Source of the DNA: a virus
Strand: one strand, 5' to 3'
IMG/VR virus record: IMGVR_UViG_3300020220_000153
Location: 1-37,215 of that record
Length of the DNA: 37,215 nt
Shown one piece after another: positions 6,536-14,419 of the stretch. Below the pieces are notes generated by a model. That model had not been told where the DNA came from. It did no database searches and saw only the letters and a list, made by a program, of their open reading frames with translations. The first letter of the stretch is position 1, and each line of letters opens with the position of its first letter. The translations under genes and the position numbers were made by a program.

Positions 6536-8780
6536 CTTCACCAATACTAGCACTAGTTTTTTGTGTCACATTAAATGTAATATTATCATCATTATCTAAT
6601 ATAGCCATAATATTTGCATTATTAATGCGTTCAAAAAGAATTTTCTTACTTAATGGTACTCGAATTAATTCATCAATTTTACGTGCTAGAGGACGTGCGC
6701 CCATCTTAGTATCGTATCCCTTTTCGGCAAGATATTCCACAACTGGTTCACTTAAGTTAAGTGTAATATTGTGTTTCTCAACTAATGCTTTCTTAACATC
6801 TTCAGTAAATTTAACAACAATCTTCTTAATGCTAAGTAGATCCAACTTTTTAAACTTACATACTTTATCAAGACGATTTCTAAACTCTGGTTTAAAGAAG
6901 TCCTTAAATGCTTTATCATCCTCTCCAGTCTTTTGCAGATCACCGAATCCAATATTGTTACGCTCACTATCAGCACTGCCAAGATTAGTTGTTAAAATAA
7001 TTACACAGTTTTTACAACTTACTTCCTTGCCATTACTACCAGTAATACGACCTTCGTCAAGAATTTGCAAGAAGATATTAAAAATATCTGGATGTGCCTT
7101 CTCGACTTCATCAAAAAGCATAATAGCATGTGGGTTTTTACTTAGATCACTAATGAGTCGCCCACCCTGTACTTGACTATCACTAAAGCCAACATAACCA
7201 GGGGGAGGGCCAATCAAAGCACTCACAGTATACTTTTCGCTATATTCGCTCATGTCATATTTCAATAATGGCATGTCAAGGTTCTTGCTTAATAATTTTG
7301 CTAATTCAGTTTTACCTGTGCCAGTTGGACCCATAAACAAGAAACTTGCTATTGGCTTAGTTTCATTATTAATACCTGCAAATGAAACGTATATACGTTC
7401 CAATACATTGTTTACTGCTTCATCCTGTCCATATAATTTGTCTTTAATATTTGTATCTAAACTATTAATGCGTTCAAAGTTATCGTTATTAAGTTTGTCA
7501 GCAGGAACTCCTGTATATTTTTCAATCTCATCGAAAATCATACTTTTAGTAATTTCAATATTCTTGTTACCTTTTACCTTTTGTTTTGCACAGGCTGCAT
7601 CAAGTAAATCAATACTCTTATCAGGGTTTTTACGATCAGGAATATATCTTGTAGCCCCATCGACTGCTGTATCAATCGCTTCTTGGCTTATAGACACTTC
7701 ATGGAAGTCACCCAAACGCTGACTTAAGCCATTAAGTATACGAATAGTACTTTCTTTACTTGGCTCGTCTACAGTAATTTTAAAGAATCTACGCATTAAA
7801 GCACGATCTTTTTCAAAACTTTCATAGAAATCTTCCCAAGTTGTTGAAGCAATGACCTTAAGTTTGCCCTTTGTTATGGCAGGCTTAATCATGTTGCTAA
7901 AGTCAACACTTCCGTTTGAACTGCCACCAGCACTTTTCATGGTATGTGCTTCATCAATGAACAAGATAGCTTTCTTTTTGGTTGATAACGCATCGATTAC
8001 ATTCTTTACCTTTTCTTCAAAGTCGCCGCGATATCTTGATCCTGCAAGTAGTCCTGCTACTTCAAGACTATACAAATCATAACCCTGTAAGAATTCAGGT
8101 ACTTCATCTAATACAATAGCCCGTGCAATACCCTCAGCAATAGCAGTTTTGCCAACTCCAGGATCGCCGACCATCAACACATTACTTTTAAAACGTTTTG
8201 CTAATACATGGATAATATTTTCTATTTCTTTGTGACGCCCAATAACAGGTTCAATTTTATCTTCTTTTGCAAGATTAGTAAGATTTGTAGTATATTCACT
8301 TAGTACTTCGTCTGCTTGACTTTCTGTTAATTGTGTTGAATATTCTCCGCCCTTATATGTTTTTTGCCAGTGTAGTAAAAATTCCTGTCTATTGATACCA
8401 TACTTTAATAAAAAGTAATGCGCATGACTATTGTTTTCAGCAGCAATACTTAAATATAAGTCAAGTGTAGTAACCATGCGACGACCAGTGAACAATACTT
8501 GTGTAACACTACGATTCATCACACGTTCTAGACTATTGGTTTTACGTGGCTTACAATCTGGATCTCTACTTTTAATTGCGTGAAATCCTGAAATATAATT
8601 TTGCAGTTCACCAATAAACATATCCGTTTCGCAACCAAATCCACTCAAGCATTTCTTAAATGGCTTGTGTGTAACAAGTGCTAATAGAAGATGTTCCACT
8701 GTAACATATTCGTGATTAAAACTTTTTGCAATGGTAACTGCTTGTTCAATAATATTTTCAATTTCGGGTGAATTTTGCAT
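6510..8780 (-). CDS. clpA: ClpA-like AAA+ unfoldase, full length
   Basis: The 756-residue protein is close in length to bacterial ClpA (about 758). Residues 1-145 form a Clp N-domain. The first AAA+ module has Walker A GDPGVGKT at 205-212 and Walker B LFIDEAHT at 273-280. The second has GPTGTGKT at 484-491, pore loop GYVG at 528-531 and Walker B LFDEVEKAHPD near 555-565. The middle region is short, as in ClpA and unlike ClpB. Residues 610-612 are IGF in the ClpP-docking loop position, before FFKPEFRNRLD. In bacteria ClpA unfolds substrates and feeds them to ClpP. No clpP or clpS is in this window, so the phage protein may work with host ClpP or alone. It lies upstream of a 26-base-overlapping gene and 8 bases after the J-protein gene. 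Confidence 0.95.
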   Translation of the reverse strand: MQNSPEIENIIEQAVTIAKSFNHEYVTVEHLLLALVTHKPFKKCLSGFGCETDMFIGELQNYISGFHAIKSRDPDCKPRKTNSLERVMNRSVTQVLFTGRRMVTTLDLYLSIAAENNSHAHYFLLKYGINRQEFLLHWQKTYKGGEYSTQLTESQADEVLSEYTTNLTNLAKEDKIEPVIGRHKEIENIIHVLAKRFKSNVLMVGDPGVGKTAIAEGIARAIVLDEVPEFLQGYDLYSLEVAGLLAGSRYRGDFEEKVKNVIDALSTKKKAILFIDEAHTMKSAGGSSNGSVDFSNMIKPAITKGKLKVIASTTWEDFYESFEKDRALMRRFFKITVDEPSKESTIRILNGLSQRLGDFHEVSISQEAIDTAVDGATRYIPDRKNPDKSIDLLDAACAKQKVKGNKNIEITKSMIFDEIEKYTGVPADKLNNDNFERINSLDTNIKDKLYGQDEAVNNVLERIYVSFAGINNETKPIASFLFMGPTGTGKTELAKLLSKNLDMPLLKYDMSEYSEKYTVSALIGPPPGYVGFSDSQVQGGRLISDLSKNPHAIMLFDEVEKAHPDIFNIFLQILDEGRITGSNGKEVSCKNCVIILTTNLGSADSERNNIGFGDLQKTGEDDKAFKDFFKPEFRNRLDKVCKFKKLDLLSIKKIVVKFTEDVKKALVEKHNITLNLSEPVVEYLAEKGYDTKMGARPLARKIDELIRVPLSKKILFERINNANIMAILDNDDNITFNVTQKTSASIGEDGIIKIEN

Positions 8781-8788
8781 ATATGTAT

Positions 8789-9589
8789 TTAATTTCCTTT
8801 ATTACGTAATATACTATCAACAATATCTTGACTAATGTTATCAGGTATATATGGCTTTAGCAATATTAGTTGGTCACCATATTGCATAGTATTTGGTATT
8901 GGCATACCTTGATTAGTTAACTTAAGTTGCATAAACGGTTGAGTTTTTGCAGGTACATTTACATTTAATACTCTACCTGATATAGTCATAAAATCAAATT
9001 TGGTTCCCACAATCAAATCTAATACACTAATACTATGATTGCTATACAAATTATCTCCTTCACGGTCATACGACAGATGGGGCATAACAACGAATTCAAC
9101 AAGTAATGTTGCATTAGTAAATATATTATCTAGTCTAACTTGTTGTCCACTTTGTATGCCTTTAGGAATTTCTACATTTACAATTTTTTGTCCCTGAGCA
9201 GTATTTAATTTTAACGTTTGGCTACTGCCGTTATATGCATCTAGCAATGAAATTTTAATCTGTGTTCGCATTAACTGTCTTTGGTTTCTTCGTTGACCAA
9301 ATGCATTATTATTAAAGATTTGTCCGAATATGTCATTCATATCCATACCTGGACCCATGTTAAATTGAAATCCTCCAGGGCCCATATGAAATCCTTGTGG
9401 CTGAGGATTATCATATTGTTGACGTTTTTCACTATCGCTTAATGTATCGTAGGCTGTTTGAATTTCTTGGAACTTTGTAGTATTGCCGCCCTTGTCAGGA
9501 TGATGCTGACTAGCGAGTTTACGATAGGCTTTTTTGATTTCATCAGGCGTAGCAGTTTTGCTTACGCCCAAAACAGCATAATGATCCAT
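8789..9589 (-). CDS. DnaJ/CbpA-like J-domain co-chaperone
   Basis: From ATG 9589 the product is 266 residues (MDHYAVLGVS); a TTG two codons earlier is possible. Residues 1-65 are a J domain with HPD at 30-32, the tripeptide that stimulates DnaK ATPase. A short Gly/Phe-rich linker follows (about 67-105, rich in GPGGF). Residues 105-266 are a DnaJ C-terminal substrate-binding region. No CxxCxGxG zinc repeats are present, so it is CbpA-like rather than full DnaJ. It precedes clpA by 8 bases in the same operon. A probable role is recruiting host DnaK to phage substrates. Confidence 0.93.
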   Translation of the reverse strand: MDHYAVLGVSKTATPDEIKKAYRKLASQHHPDKGGNTTKFQEIQTAYDTLSDSEKRQQYDNPQPQGFHMGPGGFQFNMGPGMDMNDIFGQIFNNNAFGQRRNQRQLMRTQIKISLLDAYNGSSQTLKLNTAQGQKIVNVEIPKGIQSGQQVRLDNIFTNATLLVEFVVMPHLSYDREGDNLYSNHSISVLDLIVGTKFDFMTISGRVLNVNVPAKTQPFMQLKLTNQGMPIPNTMQYGDQLILLKPYIPDNISQDIVDSILRNKGN

Positions 9590-9607
9590 GCTCAAATTTT
9601 AACAGTT

Positions 9608-9841
9608 TTAACTCTTCTTAGCAAATTTTTCGGCGCCGGTAATACCCAAACCGCCAATTACTATCCACATCATTGCATTAAACAATTCTGGAGTAACTTT
9701 ATAGACTGAGAATTGATCTATAAAATAACTAACCAATATTGCCAAAAAGGCTAAAAAACTAATTACTCTTTTAGAGGACAGCATTGAAGCATCACTGCTG
9801 TCTGCTAACATTCCTTTGAGATTTTGTAAAATTTTATCCAT
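9608..9841 (-). CDS. Small two-span membrane protein, holin-like
   Basis: The 77-residue product has AGGA seven bases before its ATG. A charged N-terminus (about 20 residues) is followed by two hydrophobic spans, about 25-43 (VISFLAFLAILVSYFI) and 55-70 (MMWIVIGGLGITGAE), and ends in basic FAKKS. Size, two spans and charged ends fit a class II holin. The IVIGGLGITGAEKF end resembles small membrane proteins of marine T4-like phages that are often labelled holin. There is no endolysin gene directly beside it, so the lysis role is inference. Confidence 0.65.
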   Translation of the reverse strand: MDKILQNLKGMLADSSDASMLSSKRVISFLAFLAILVSYFIDQFSVYKVTPELFNAMMWIVIGGLGITGAEKFAKKS

Positions 9842-9842
9842 A

Positions 9843-10403
9843 TTATAATCCTGCTGCTGATTTCATGTTATCTAGTTCTGCGTCTGGTACTGAAGGTTCC
9901 GCTTCAACATCAGGGCGTTCTAAATTAGCAATATCACGCATTTGGTTAAGTTCATCTTCTTTATCTTCTTTGCGCTTTGCTCTAGCATACTCTCTAGGGC
10001 TTAATTCAATAACTTGTTTTAATATTTCTTTATCTGCTTGATATGTATTATCATTTACTTTTATTTTGTAATCTTCTAAATCTAATGCAGTTAAAGTTTT
10101 TAGGTCACTTAATAACTCTACAATTCTTTCTGGCACACTAAGTCGGCGTTGTAATTCTACGAATACTAACCACTTTCCATTATCGAGTTCACCGTCACTA
10201 ACTGCTGCGTCCTTTACAAAATCATAGCCTGTTTCGAACCAACTTACTAAATCTTCTCCGCATTTTTCAGATCCTACAATAAATGTAAGTGTTACTAAAT
10301 CTTTATCTTTGCCCATTTTAGCAGAGTATTCGTCCACAGTTACAACTGGTTCTACCTCATTTTTCATGTCATGGTAGTCTAGTGCTTCATTTAAATGTCT
10401 CAT
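9843..10403 (-). CDS. Conserved acidic hypothetical protein
   Basis: The 186-residue product begins MRHLNEALDYHD and is acidic. An N-terminal alpha/beta part (about 20-110) is followed by a charged helical C-terminus with EYARAKRKEDKEDELNQM. It overlaps the upstream 197-residue gene by four bases and ends one base before the membrane-protein gene, so the three are co-translated. It is similar in style to conserved hypotheticals of cyanophage-like T4 relatives. I cannot name a function. Confidence 0.7.
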   Translation of the reverse strand: MRHLNEALDYHDMKNEVEPVVTVDEYSAKMGKDKDLVTLTFIVGSEKCGEDLVSWFETGYDFVKDAAVSDGELDNGKWLVFVELQRRLSVPERIVELLSDLKTLTALDLEDYKIKVNDNTYQADKEILKQVIELSPREYARAKRKEDKEDELNQMRDIANLERPDVEAEPSVPDAELDNMKSAAGL

Positions 10404-10993
10404 AACGGTACTGCGCCCTGTAACGCTGATACATCAATAGCAGCGTTAACATCAGTGGCTTCGTCTGCTTTTGTAGTTTTGTCCATATCTTGTTTATAAC
10501 TATCTTGTAATTCTTGTAAGTCAATCTTTTGATCAGCAAGTTCCATACTACCTTGTTTAATGTTGTCAAGTAGTGACATCGGTAATCTAACTTTAACTAG
10601 CCAAACTTTAGTTTTAATCATTTTTGGATAGTTAGTACCAGGAACGAAATCATCGTAATTTTTTACTTGTATTGGAATATCTGTTTTCTTGCAGGTAAAA
10701 TAACATTTACCCCCAATTGATAAAATACGTTTTGCCCCGCGAGGATCTGGCATTAAATTATAGGGCCACATAAATGTGCAAGTAATACTATAACGATCAA
10801 TTTCTGGACCGTCTACAATCTCGCCTAATATCCAATTTTTATATGCGTACAAATCTATGCTATCTAGTACACGTTCAAAGTCTAGCAAAACAGACATAGA
10901 TCCGTCGCTAGTTAATATTCCTTTAAGGTTAGTAACTATGCTAACAAAGTCTACATCATTAAAGAATTCGTTTGCTGGTAAATTTTCAGACAT
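10400..10993 (-). CDS. Conserved hypothetical protein of marine T4-like phages
   Basis: The 197-residue product has a helical N-terminus (NLKGILTSDGSMSVLLDF) followed by a mixed domain with LYAYKNWILGEIVDGPEI and a Trp/Tyr-rich core. It ends with an acidic, Ala-rich tail. The N-terminal NLKGILTSDGSM resembles NLKGMLADSSDASM at the start of the holin-like protein two genes on, which may be a shared short motif. There is no Shine-Dalgarno. A GATAAATA box lies five bases before the ATG and a second one about 58 bases upstream. The function is unknown. Confidence 0.7.
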   Translation of the reverse strand: MSENLPANEFFNDVDFVSIVTNLKGILTSDGSMSVLLDFERVLDSIDLYAYKNWILGEIVDGPEIDRYSITCTFMWPYNLMPDPRGAKRILSIGGKCYFTCKKTDIPIQVKNYDDFVPGTNYPKMIKTKVWLVKVRLPMSLLDNIKQGSMELADQKIDLQELQDSYKQDMDKTTKADEATDVNAAIDVSALQGAVPL

Positions 10994-10997
10994 ATTG

Positions 10998-11005
10998 TAT
11001 TTATC
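10998..11005 (-). promoter_or_regulatory. Late promoter box GATAAATA abutting a start codon
   Basis: GATAAATA on the minus strand ends five bases before the ATG at 10993. By T4 geometry (+1 about six bases after the box) transcripts would begin at the ATG itself. Confidence 0.5.
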
Positions 11006-11050
11006 AAAAAGACAACTTAGCGGTTCATTGTTTTATAGACTGGTGTTGTA

Positions 11051-11058
11051 TATTTATC
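11051..11058 (-). promoter_or_regulatory. Second upstream late promoter box GATAAATA
   Basis: An identical GATAAATA on the minus strand 58 bases before the ATG at 10993. It would give a leader of about 50 bases, and with the box at 10998 it forms a tandem pair. The rest of the 10994-11144 gap holds the phoH leader on the plus strand; no clear consensus phoH promoter is visible. Confidence 0.5.
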
Positions 11059-11132
11059 ACCTTTTTACAACACAAATAGCGTTAACACTTAAGGTTTATA
11101 AAGGCTTTAAATATTATTGTACTGTTATAAAA

Positions 11133-11138
11133 AGGAGG
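11133..11138 (+). promoter_or_regulatory. Strong Shine-Dalgarno deciding the phoH start
   Basis: AGGAGG, with three preceding A residues, lies six bases before TTG at 11145. No ATG is available in frame nearby. The frame stays open further upstream but there it overlaps the divergent gene, so the TTG is the probable start. Confidence 0.8.
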
Positions 11139-11144
11139 TACAAA

Positions 11145-11915
11145 TTGGGCAAGAGAAAAACTGGTGAGTTACGTAAAGAACAACAGAAATACATCAATAA
11201 AAATTATGTAAAAACAATCAAAATTCAAGAAAATACAGTAAATCTTGTTACAGAAAATTATAAACGAAACAATAAAAAACCTATTGTACTGCTACCGCAG
11301 TCAGTCAATCAAGAAAAATACATCCTATCACTAATCGACAGAGACTTAGACATCGTAGTTGTATCCGGTCCAGCTGGCACCGGTAAGACGTACTTAGCGA
11401 TGCTAGCCGCGATCAAGTCCCTAAGACAAGGCGACTGCGATAAGATCATATTGACTAGACCTGCGGTAGCGGTCGATGATGAAAAACATGGATTTTTACC
11501 CGGTGATTTAAACAGTAAAATGGAGCCCTGGGTAAGACCATTAATTGATGTTGTTCAGGAGTTTTATTCTATTAAGGAAATAAAATACATGCTAGAAGAA
11601 CAGATAATTGAAATTGTTCCATTAGCATTCTGTCGTGGTCGTAATTTTAAAAATGCTTTTATCATATTAGATGAAGCACAAAATGCTACACCAAGTCAAT
11701 TAAAAATGTTAATGACACGTATTGCAGAAGGTAGTAAAATAGTCATTACAGGAGATATTGATCAAACAGACAGACGAACAATAGATAATGGTATATATGA
11801 CCTTATACAAAGACTAAATTTTAAACCTACAAATAGAATTGATGTTTGTAAGTTTGAAACAAAAGATATCAGAAGACATCCAATTATTGAAAGTGTGTTA
11901 GCACTTTATAATTAG
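11145..11915 (+). CDS. phoH: PhoH-like P-loop ATPase
   Basis: The 256-residue product starts at TTG behind a near-perfect AGGAGG. The first 45 residues are basic (GKRKTGELRKEQQKY). The P-loop GPAGTGKTYLA is near residue 78. Walker B with FIILDEAQNATPSQLKML lies near 180-197, followed by sensor-like KIVITGDIDQTD. This is the PhoH ATPase/helicase-like fold common in aquatic phages. In hosts phoH is linked to phosphate stress and RNA metabolism, while the phage role is unsettled. It is one of the few plus-strand genes and converges on the minus-strand 95-residue gene, with a four-base overlap of stop regions. Confidence 0.95.
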   Translation: MGKRKTGELRKEQQKYINKNYVKTIKIQENTVNLVTENYKRNNKKPIVLLPQSVNQEKYILSLIDRDLDIVVVSGPAGTGKTYLAMLAAIKSLRQGDCDKIILTRPAVAVDDEKHGFLPGDLNSKMEPWVRPLIDVVQEFYSIKEIKYMLEEQIIEIVPLAFCRGRNFKNAFIILDEAQNATPSQLKMLMTRIAEGSKIVITGDIDQTDRRTIDNGIYDLIQRLNFKPTNRIDVCKFETKDIRRHPIIESVLALYN

Positions 11916-12199
11916 AATTTTTTCTTTTTATCTTGTTGCGCCTTAAATGATATTGGAGCGTCACGCTCTAGTTGTGTGACGAGGCTAGGATATACCTTTC
12001 TATAATACTCGGCCAATTCATCAAAGGTCTTGTCAAGTTTTTGTCCTTCTATTACACACTTTTCAACTTTGCGTGTAGCAAAGTCCATAATTACGTGGCA
12101 GGTAGAACCATCACTCTTTTTTAAGGCTTTACGTACAACCAGTTGTTCATCAATTTGACCGCCTGGCTTACGAAAAAAGGTTAAACACAAATATCTCAT
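11912..12199 (-). CDS. Conserved small T4-like hypothetical protein
   Basis: The 95-residue product begins MRYLCLTFFRKPGGQIDE and has AGGT just upstream of its ATG. The pattern of an N-terminal strand, a GGQIDE turn, then VIMDFATRKVEKCVIEG and a helix ending in Lys-rich KKKKF resembles a short protein widely present beside gp44 or other replication genes in cyanophage-like T4 relatives. It follows gp44 by 13 bases and meets phoH tail to tail. The function is unknown. Confidence 0.75.
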   Translation of the reverse strand: MRYLCLTFFRKPGGQIDEQLVVRKALKKSDGSTCHVIMDFATRKVEKCVIEGQKLDKTFDELAEYYRKVYPSLVTQLERDAPISFKAQQDKKKKF

Positions 12200-12212
12200 A
12201 TTAATACCTGTT

Positions 12213-13139
12213 TTATAGTTCTGATAATTCTGCTAGGGTAGCCGAAACTGCTATTTCAGAAATTGCAACTGATGGCAACACAGCCATGTTATTTTTAATA
12301 ATTTGTATTGCCTTATCTTTCTTTTGATTTGTATCAGCCCATAAATCTAGGTTATTATACATCCAACGATAAATCTCTTCAACTCTAGTTGGATGCATAT
12401 TTAGATGTTCAAGCAATTTCTTTCTTGCTTCATAGGCTTGCTTAGTTTTAAATAATTGAACTGCATTTACTAGAAACGCATCATCATCAGTACTAGAATT
12501 AATTAATGAATTAAGTTTACCATTAATGACACTTTGCTGTAATGTGTTTAGACACTTGCGTAAATCGGGATAACTTCCGCGCACATATGTGTCCAAAGTG
12601 TCTAAATCAAAATCGACATTTTCACTTACTAATACTGTAGCCGCTCTTGATGTGAACTCAACAATATCTGGATTATTAATGTGGAATTCCTGACAGCGAC
12701 TTTTTAGCGCAGGAATAATACGATACTGATAATTGCATGTGAGTATATAGCGTACTGTCATGTGATATGCTTCCATATCATTTCTTAAAGCAGCTTGTGC
12801 ATTAGGAGTAAGATAATCTGCCTCATCTAAAAGAACTACCTTTAACTTGCCAAACGGCATAGTCTGTACGAAACTGTTGATCTTTGTACGTAGGTTCTCA
12901 ATACCATTTTCACGACTTGCGTTAATTTCTAGCACATCGTATGGGTCTATTTCAAGTGCTGATATAAGAACTTTTGCTAGTGTGGTTTTTCCAACACCAG
13001 GATCGCCGCTTAATAATAGATGTGGGATGCTTTCTTCAGCGATCCAGCGTTCAACAGTTTGGCGCTGAGTGTCATCAGCAAATACATATTCGCTAACAGT
13101 TTTAGGTCTGTATGCTTCGACCCAGAGTTTATTTTTCAT
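12213..13139 (-). CDS. 44: Clamp loader large subunit gp44
   Basis: The 308-residue protein is an AAA+ clamp-loader ATPase close to T4 gp44 (319 residues). Walker A SGDPGVGKTTLA is near 44-55, Walker B VVLLDEADYLT near 102-112, sensor 1 TCNYQYRI near 134-141 and the SRC arginine-finger motif near 147-149. With gp62 (not in this window) it loads the sliding clamp gp45 for replication and late transcription. It has no clear Shine-Dalgarno, and a sigma70-like promoter ends eight bases before the ATG. The small conserved gene downstream is probably co-transcribed. Confidence 0.95.
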   Translation of the reverse strand: MKNKLWVEAYRPKTVSEYVFADDTQRQTVERWIAEESIPHLLLSGDPGVGKTTLAKVLISALEIDPYDVLEINASRENGIENLRTKINSFVQTMPFGKLKVVLLDEADYLTPNAQAALRNDMEAYHMTVRYILTCNYQYRIIPALKSRCQEFHINNPDIVEFTSRAATVLVSENVDFDLDTLDTYVRGSYPDLRKCLNTLQQSVINGKLNSLINSSTDDDAFLVNAVQLFKTKQAYEARKKLLEHLNMHPTRVEEIYRWMYNNLDLWADTNQKKDKAIQIIKNNMAVLPSVAISEIAVSATLAELSEL

Positions 13140-13147
13140 ACAACTAG

Positions 13148-13174
13148 ATTATCTAAACTATAGTGTTTAGTCAA
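13148..13174 (-). promoter_or_regulatory. Sigma70-like promoter before gene 44
   Basis: On the minus strand TTGACT (13169-13174) and GATAAT (13148-13153) are separated by 15 bases, slightly short of the optimum. The -10 ends eight bases before the gp44 ATG, so +1 would fall within a base or two of the start codon. A small inverted repeat, CTAAAC/GTTTAG, occupies the spacer. Confidence 0.5.
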
Positions 13175-13178
13175 GTAA

Positions 13179-13532
13179 TTAAATGCCCTTATCACTAAAT
13201 GTAAGGTCGTTAACGGGTTCGTCGCTAACAAGCAATATGTCTTTTGGATCAACTTTGCGTATTACAACTTCGCCATTTTCATCTTCAATATTAATGCCAC
13301 GTGTCCAACGACCATGACTGACCATAATATATTGTCCAACTTCTAATCCTTTTACTTCAGGGCCTAGTGCGTATATCTTACCCCAGCGTGGGCGTATACC
13401 ATTACTTTTCATATCGTCATTAATAATCACGATACCACCATCACTTAAACGTTCATCAAACTTCATATCAGATACGATAATGGTATCCTTAAGTGGACGT
13501 ATTTTACCAGTTTTTGTTAATCCATATGCCAT
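13179..13532 (-). CDS. GroES/gp31-like co-chaperonin
   Basis: The 117-residue product matches the Cpn10 fold: IRPLKDTIIVSDMKFDER at the N-terminus, a GGIVII mobile-loop motif near 32-37, GKIYALGPEVKGLEVGQYIMV as the core beta region and DPKDILLV near the end. In T4, gp31 replaces GroES so that GroEL can fold gp23. Here the resemblance is to GroES proper. A purine-rich AAGGGGA lies 12 bases before the ATG. It starts one base after the previous stop. The C-terminal tail (after DPKDILLV) is slightly longer than in GroES. Confidence 0.88.
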   Translation of the reverse strand: MAYGLTKTGKIRPLKDTIIVSDMKFDERLSDGGIVIINDDMKSNGIRPRWGKIYALGPEVKGLEVGQYIMVSHGRWTRGINIEDENGEVVIRKVDPKDILLVSDEPVNDLTFSDKGI

Positions 13533-13533
13533 A

Positions 13534-13875
13534 TTACTTTTTTATCCCCTTGGCTTTAATTTTTTCTACTTCAATATCATGTTGTAGATCACTAATTAAA
13601 TCTTTTTCCTCTTCAGTAAGAGTATATTCAGATTCTGGTGCCTGTGTTGGCTTCTGAACAGCGCGTTTTGCTTGTGCAGAGCGTGTACCAACAGTAGCAG
13701 CATACCCTGAAGCAACTTTTTCAGTGACGGGTACGATTACCTTACCTTCACTATCAATAGTGTCTCCACGTGCATTAACTTTCATGTTGCCAACAGCGCG
13801 AGCCTTTTCATTTTTAGCTGCTAATGCTGTCATGTCTAATGTTCTACCTTGTGCTGTTCGATATTTACCTGTCAT
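13534..13875 (-). CDS. Conserved small phage protein
   Basis: The 113-residue product has AGGAG seven bases before its ATG. The N-terminal half (KYRTAQGRTLDMTALAAKNE, then AVGNMKVNARGDTID) looks conserved in cyanophage-like T4 relatives. The middle is Ala/Gln/Lys-rich linker, and the C-terminal third is a charged helix (LTEEEKDLISDLQHDIEVEK). No catalytic motif, signal or membrane span is visible. Position between the co-chaperonin and the Pol III-like gene does not settle its role. Confidence 0.75.
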   Translation of the reverse strand: MTGKYRTAQGRTLDMTALAAKNEKARAVGNMKVNARGDTIDSEGKVIVPVTEKVASGYAATVGTRSAQAKRAVQKPTQAPESEYTLTEEEKDLISDLQHDIEVEKIKAKGIKK

Positions 13876-13884
13876 AAAAAACTC

Positions 13885-14385
13885 CTATTTTAGAAACTCC
13901 TCAATAGGGAGATCATAATATAGACTATTTATTTTGTGAATACCTATCAAAAATAATACAAAACTTGCTACACTACTACCTCTACCCACACCCCAAACTA
14001 TATTATTTTCTCGCATAGTATCGACCAAATATTTAAGATATTGCAATAACGAAAACATATTACGCTCTTGAAATAATAGTAACTCATGTCCTGCACGGTG
14101 TAATTCGCTATCGGATTTACACTGTTCTAATACCCATTTAGCGATATCCATATTTTTATATTCGTCCGGCATAAGCCAATTTGATTGTTTTTGCTCATCA
14201 AATTTATCTATAGAAATATCCGGGTCATTGTATTTTTGTAGATTTGGAAAATTATCTAAATTTAAAGTATTTGTAATTTCAGTGGCTGTCAAAACATTAC
14301 GTAACTTAAGTTCAGGATTTTCCAGATAAAGGTCGCAGAGTTCGCCTTCACTATAAATGAATTGTCCATACTTATCTATTAGCAT
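13885..14385 (-). CDS. DNA polymerase III alpha-like fragment, no catalytic Asp pair
   Basis: The 166-residue product matches a short stretch of C-family polymerases. Residues 95-166 (ELLLFQERNMF, then VDTMRENNIVWGVGRGSS, then LFLIGIHKINSLYYDLPIEEFL) align by eye with E. coli DnaE about 320-392, including the GRGS motif that contacts the incoming nucleotide. It stops just before where DnaE has PDFDVDF with the catalytic Asp pair, so polymerase activity is not expected. The N-terminal 90 residues are not recognised. Similar stand-alone pieces appear in marine T4-like phages, which argues against a recent truncation. There is no Shine-Dalgarno, and a consensus sigma70 promoter abuts the ATG. 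Confidence 0.7.
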   Translation of the reverse strand: MLIDKYGQFIYSEGELCDLYLENPELKLRNVLTATEITNTLNLDNFPNLQKYNDPDISIDKFDEQKQSNWLMPDEYKNMDIAKWVLEQCKSDSELHRAGHELLLFQERNMFSLLQYLKYLVDTMRENNIVWGVGRGSSVASFVLFLIGIHKINSLYYDLPIEEFLK

Positions 14386-14391
14386 CTATTA

Positions 14392-14419
14392 ATTATAACA
14401 GATATATTACTATTGTCAA
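14392..14419 (-). promoter_or_regulatory. Full-consensus sigma70 promoter
   Basis: On the minus strand TTGACA (14414-14419) and TATAAT (14392-14397) both match the consensus completely, with a 16-base spacer. The predicted +1, seven bases on, coincides with the A of the ATG at 14385. The -35 overlaps the end of the upstream gene. Confidence 0.75.

Noticed and set aside
6536-6553. Upstream GTG start for the conserved gene after clpA
   Set aside because: The ATG at 6535 is nearer to GGTGA and gives a smaller overlap. The GTG cannot be fully excluded.
6523-7176. Plus-strand 217-codon frame within clpA
   Set aside because: Fully antisense to a clear ClpA gene, no ribosome site, no recognisable domain.
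10857-11144. Longer N-terminus for PhoH
   Set aside because: Overlaps the divergent gene starting at 10993, lacks a ribosome site, and a strong AGGAGG points to TTG at 11145.
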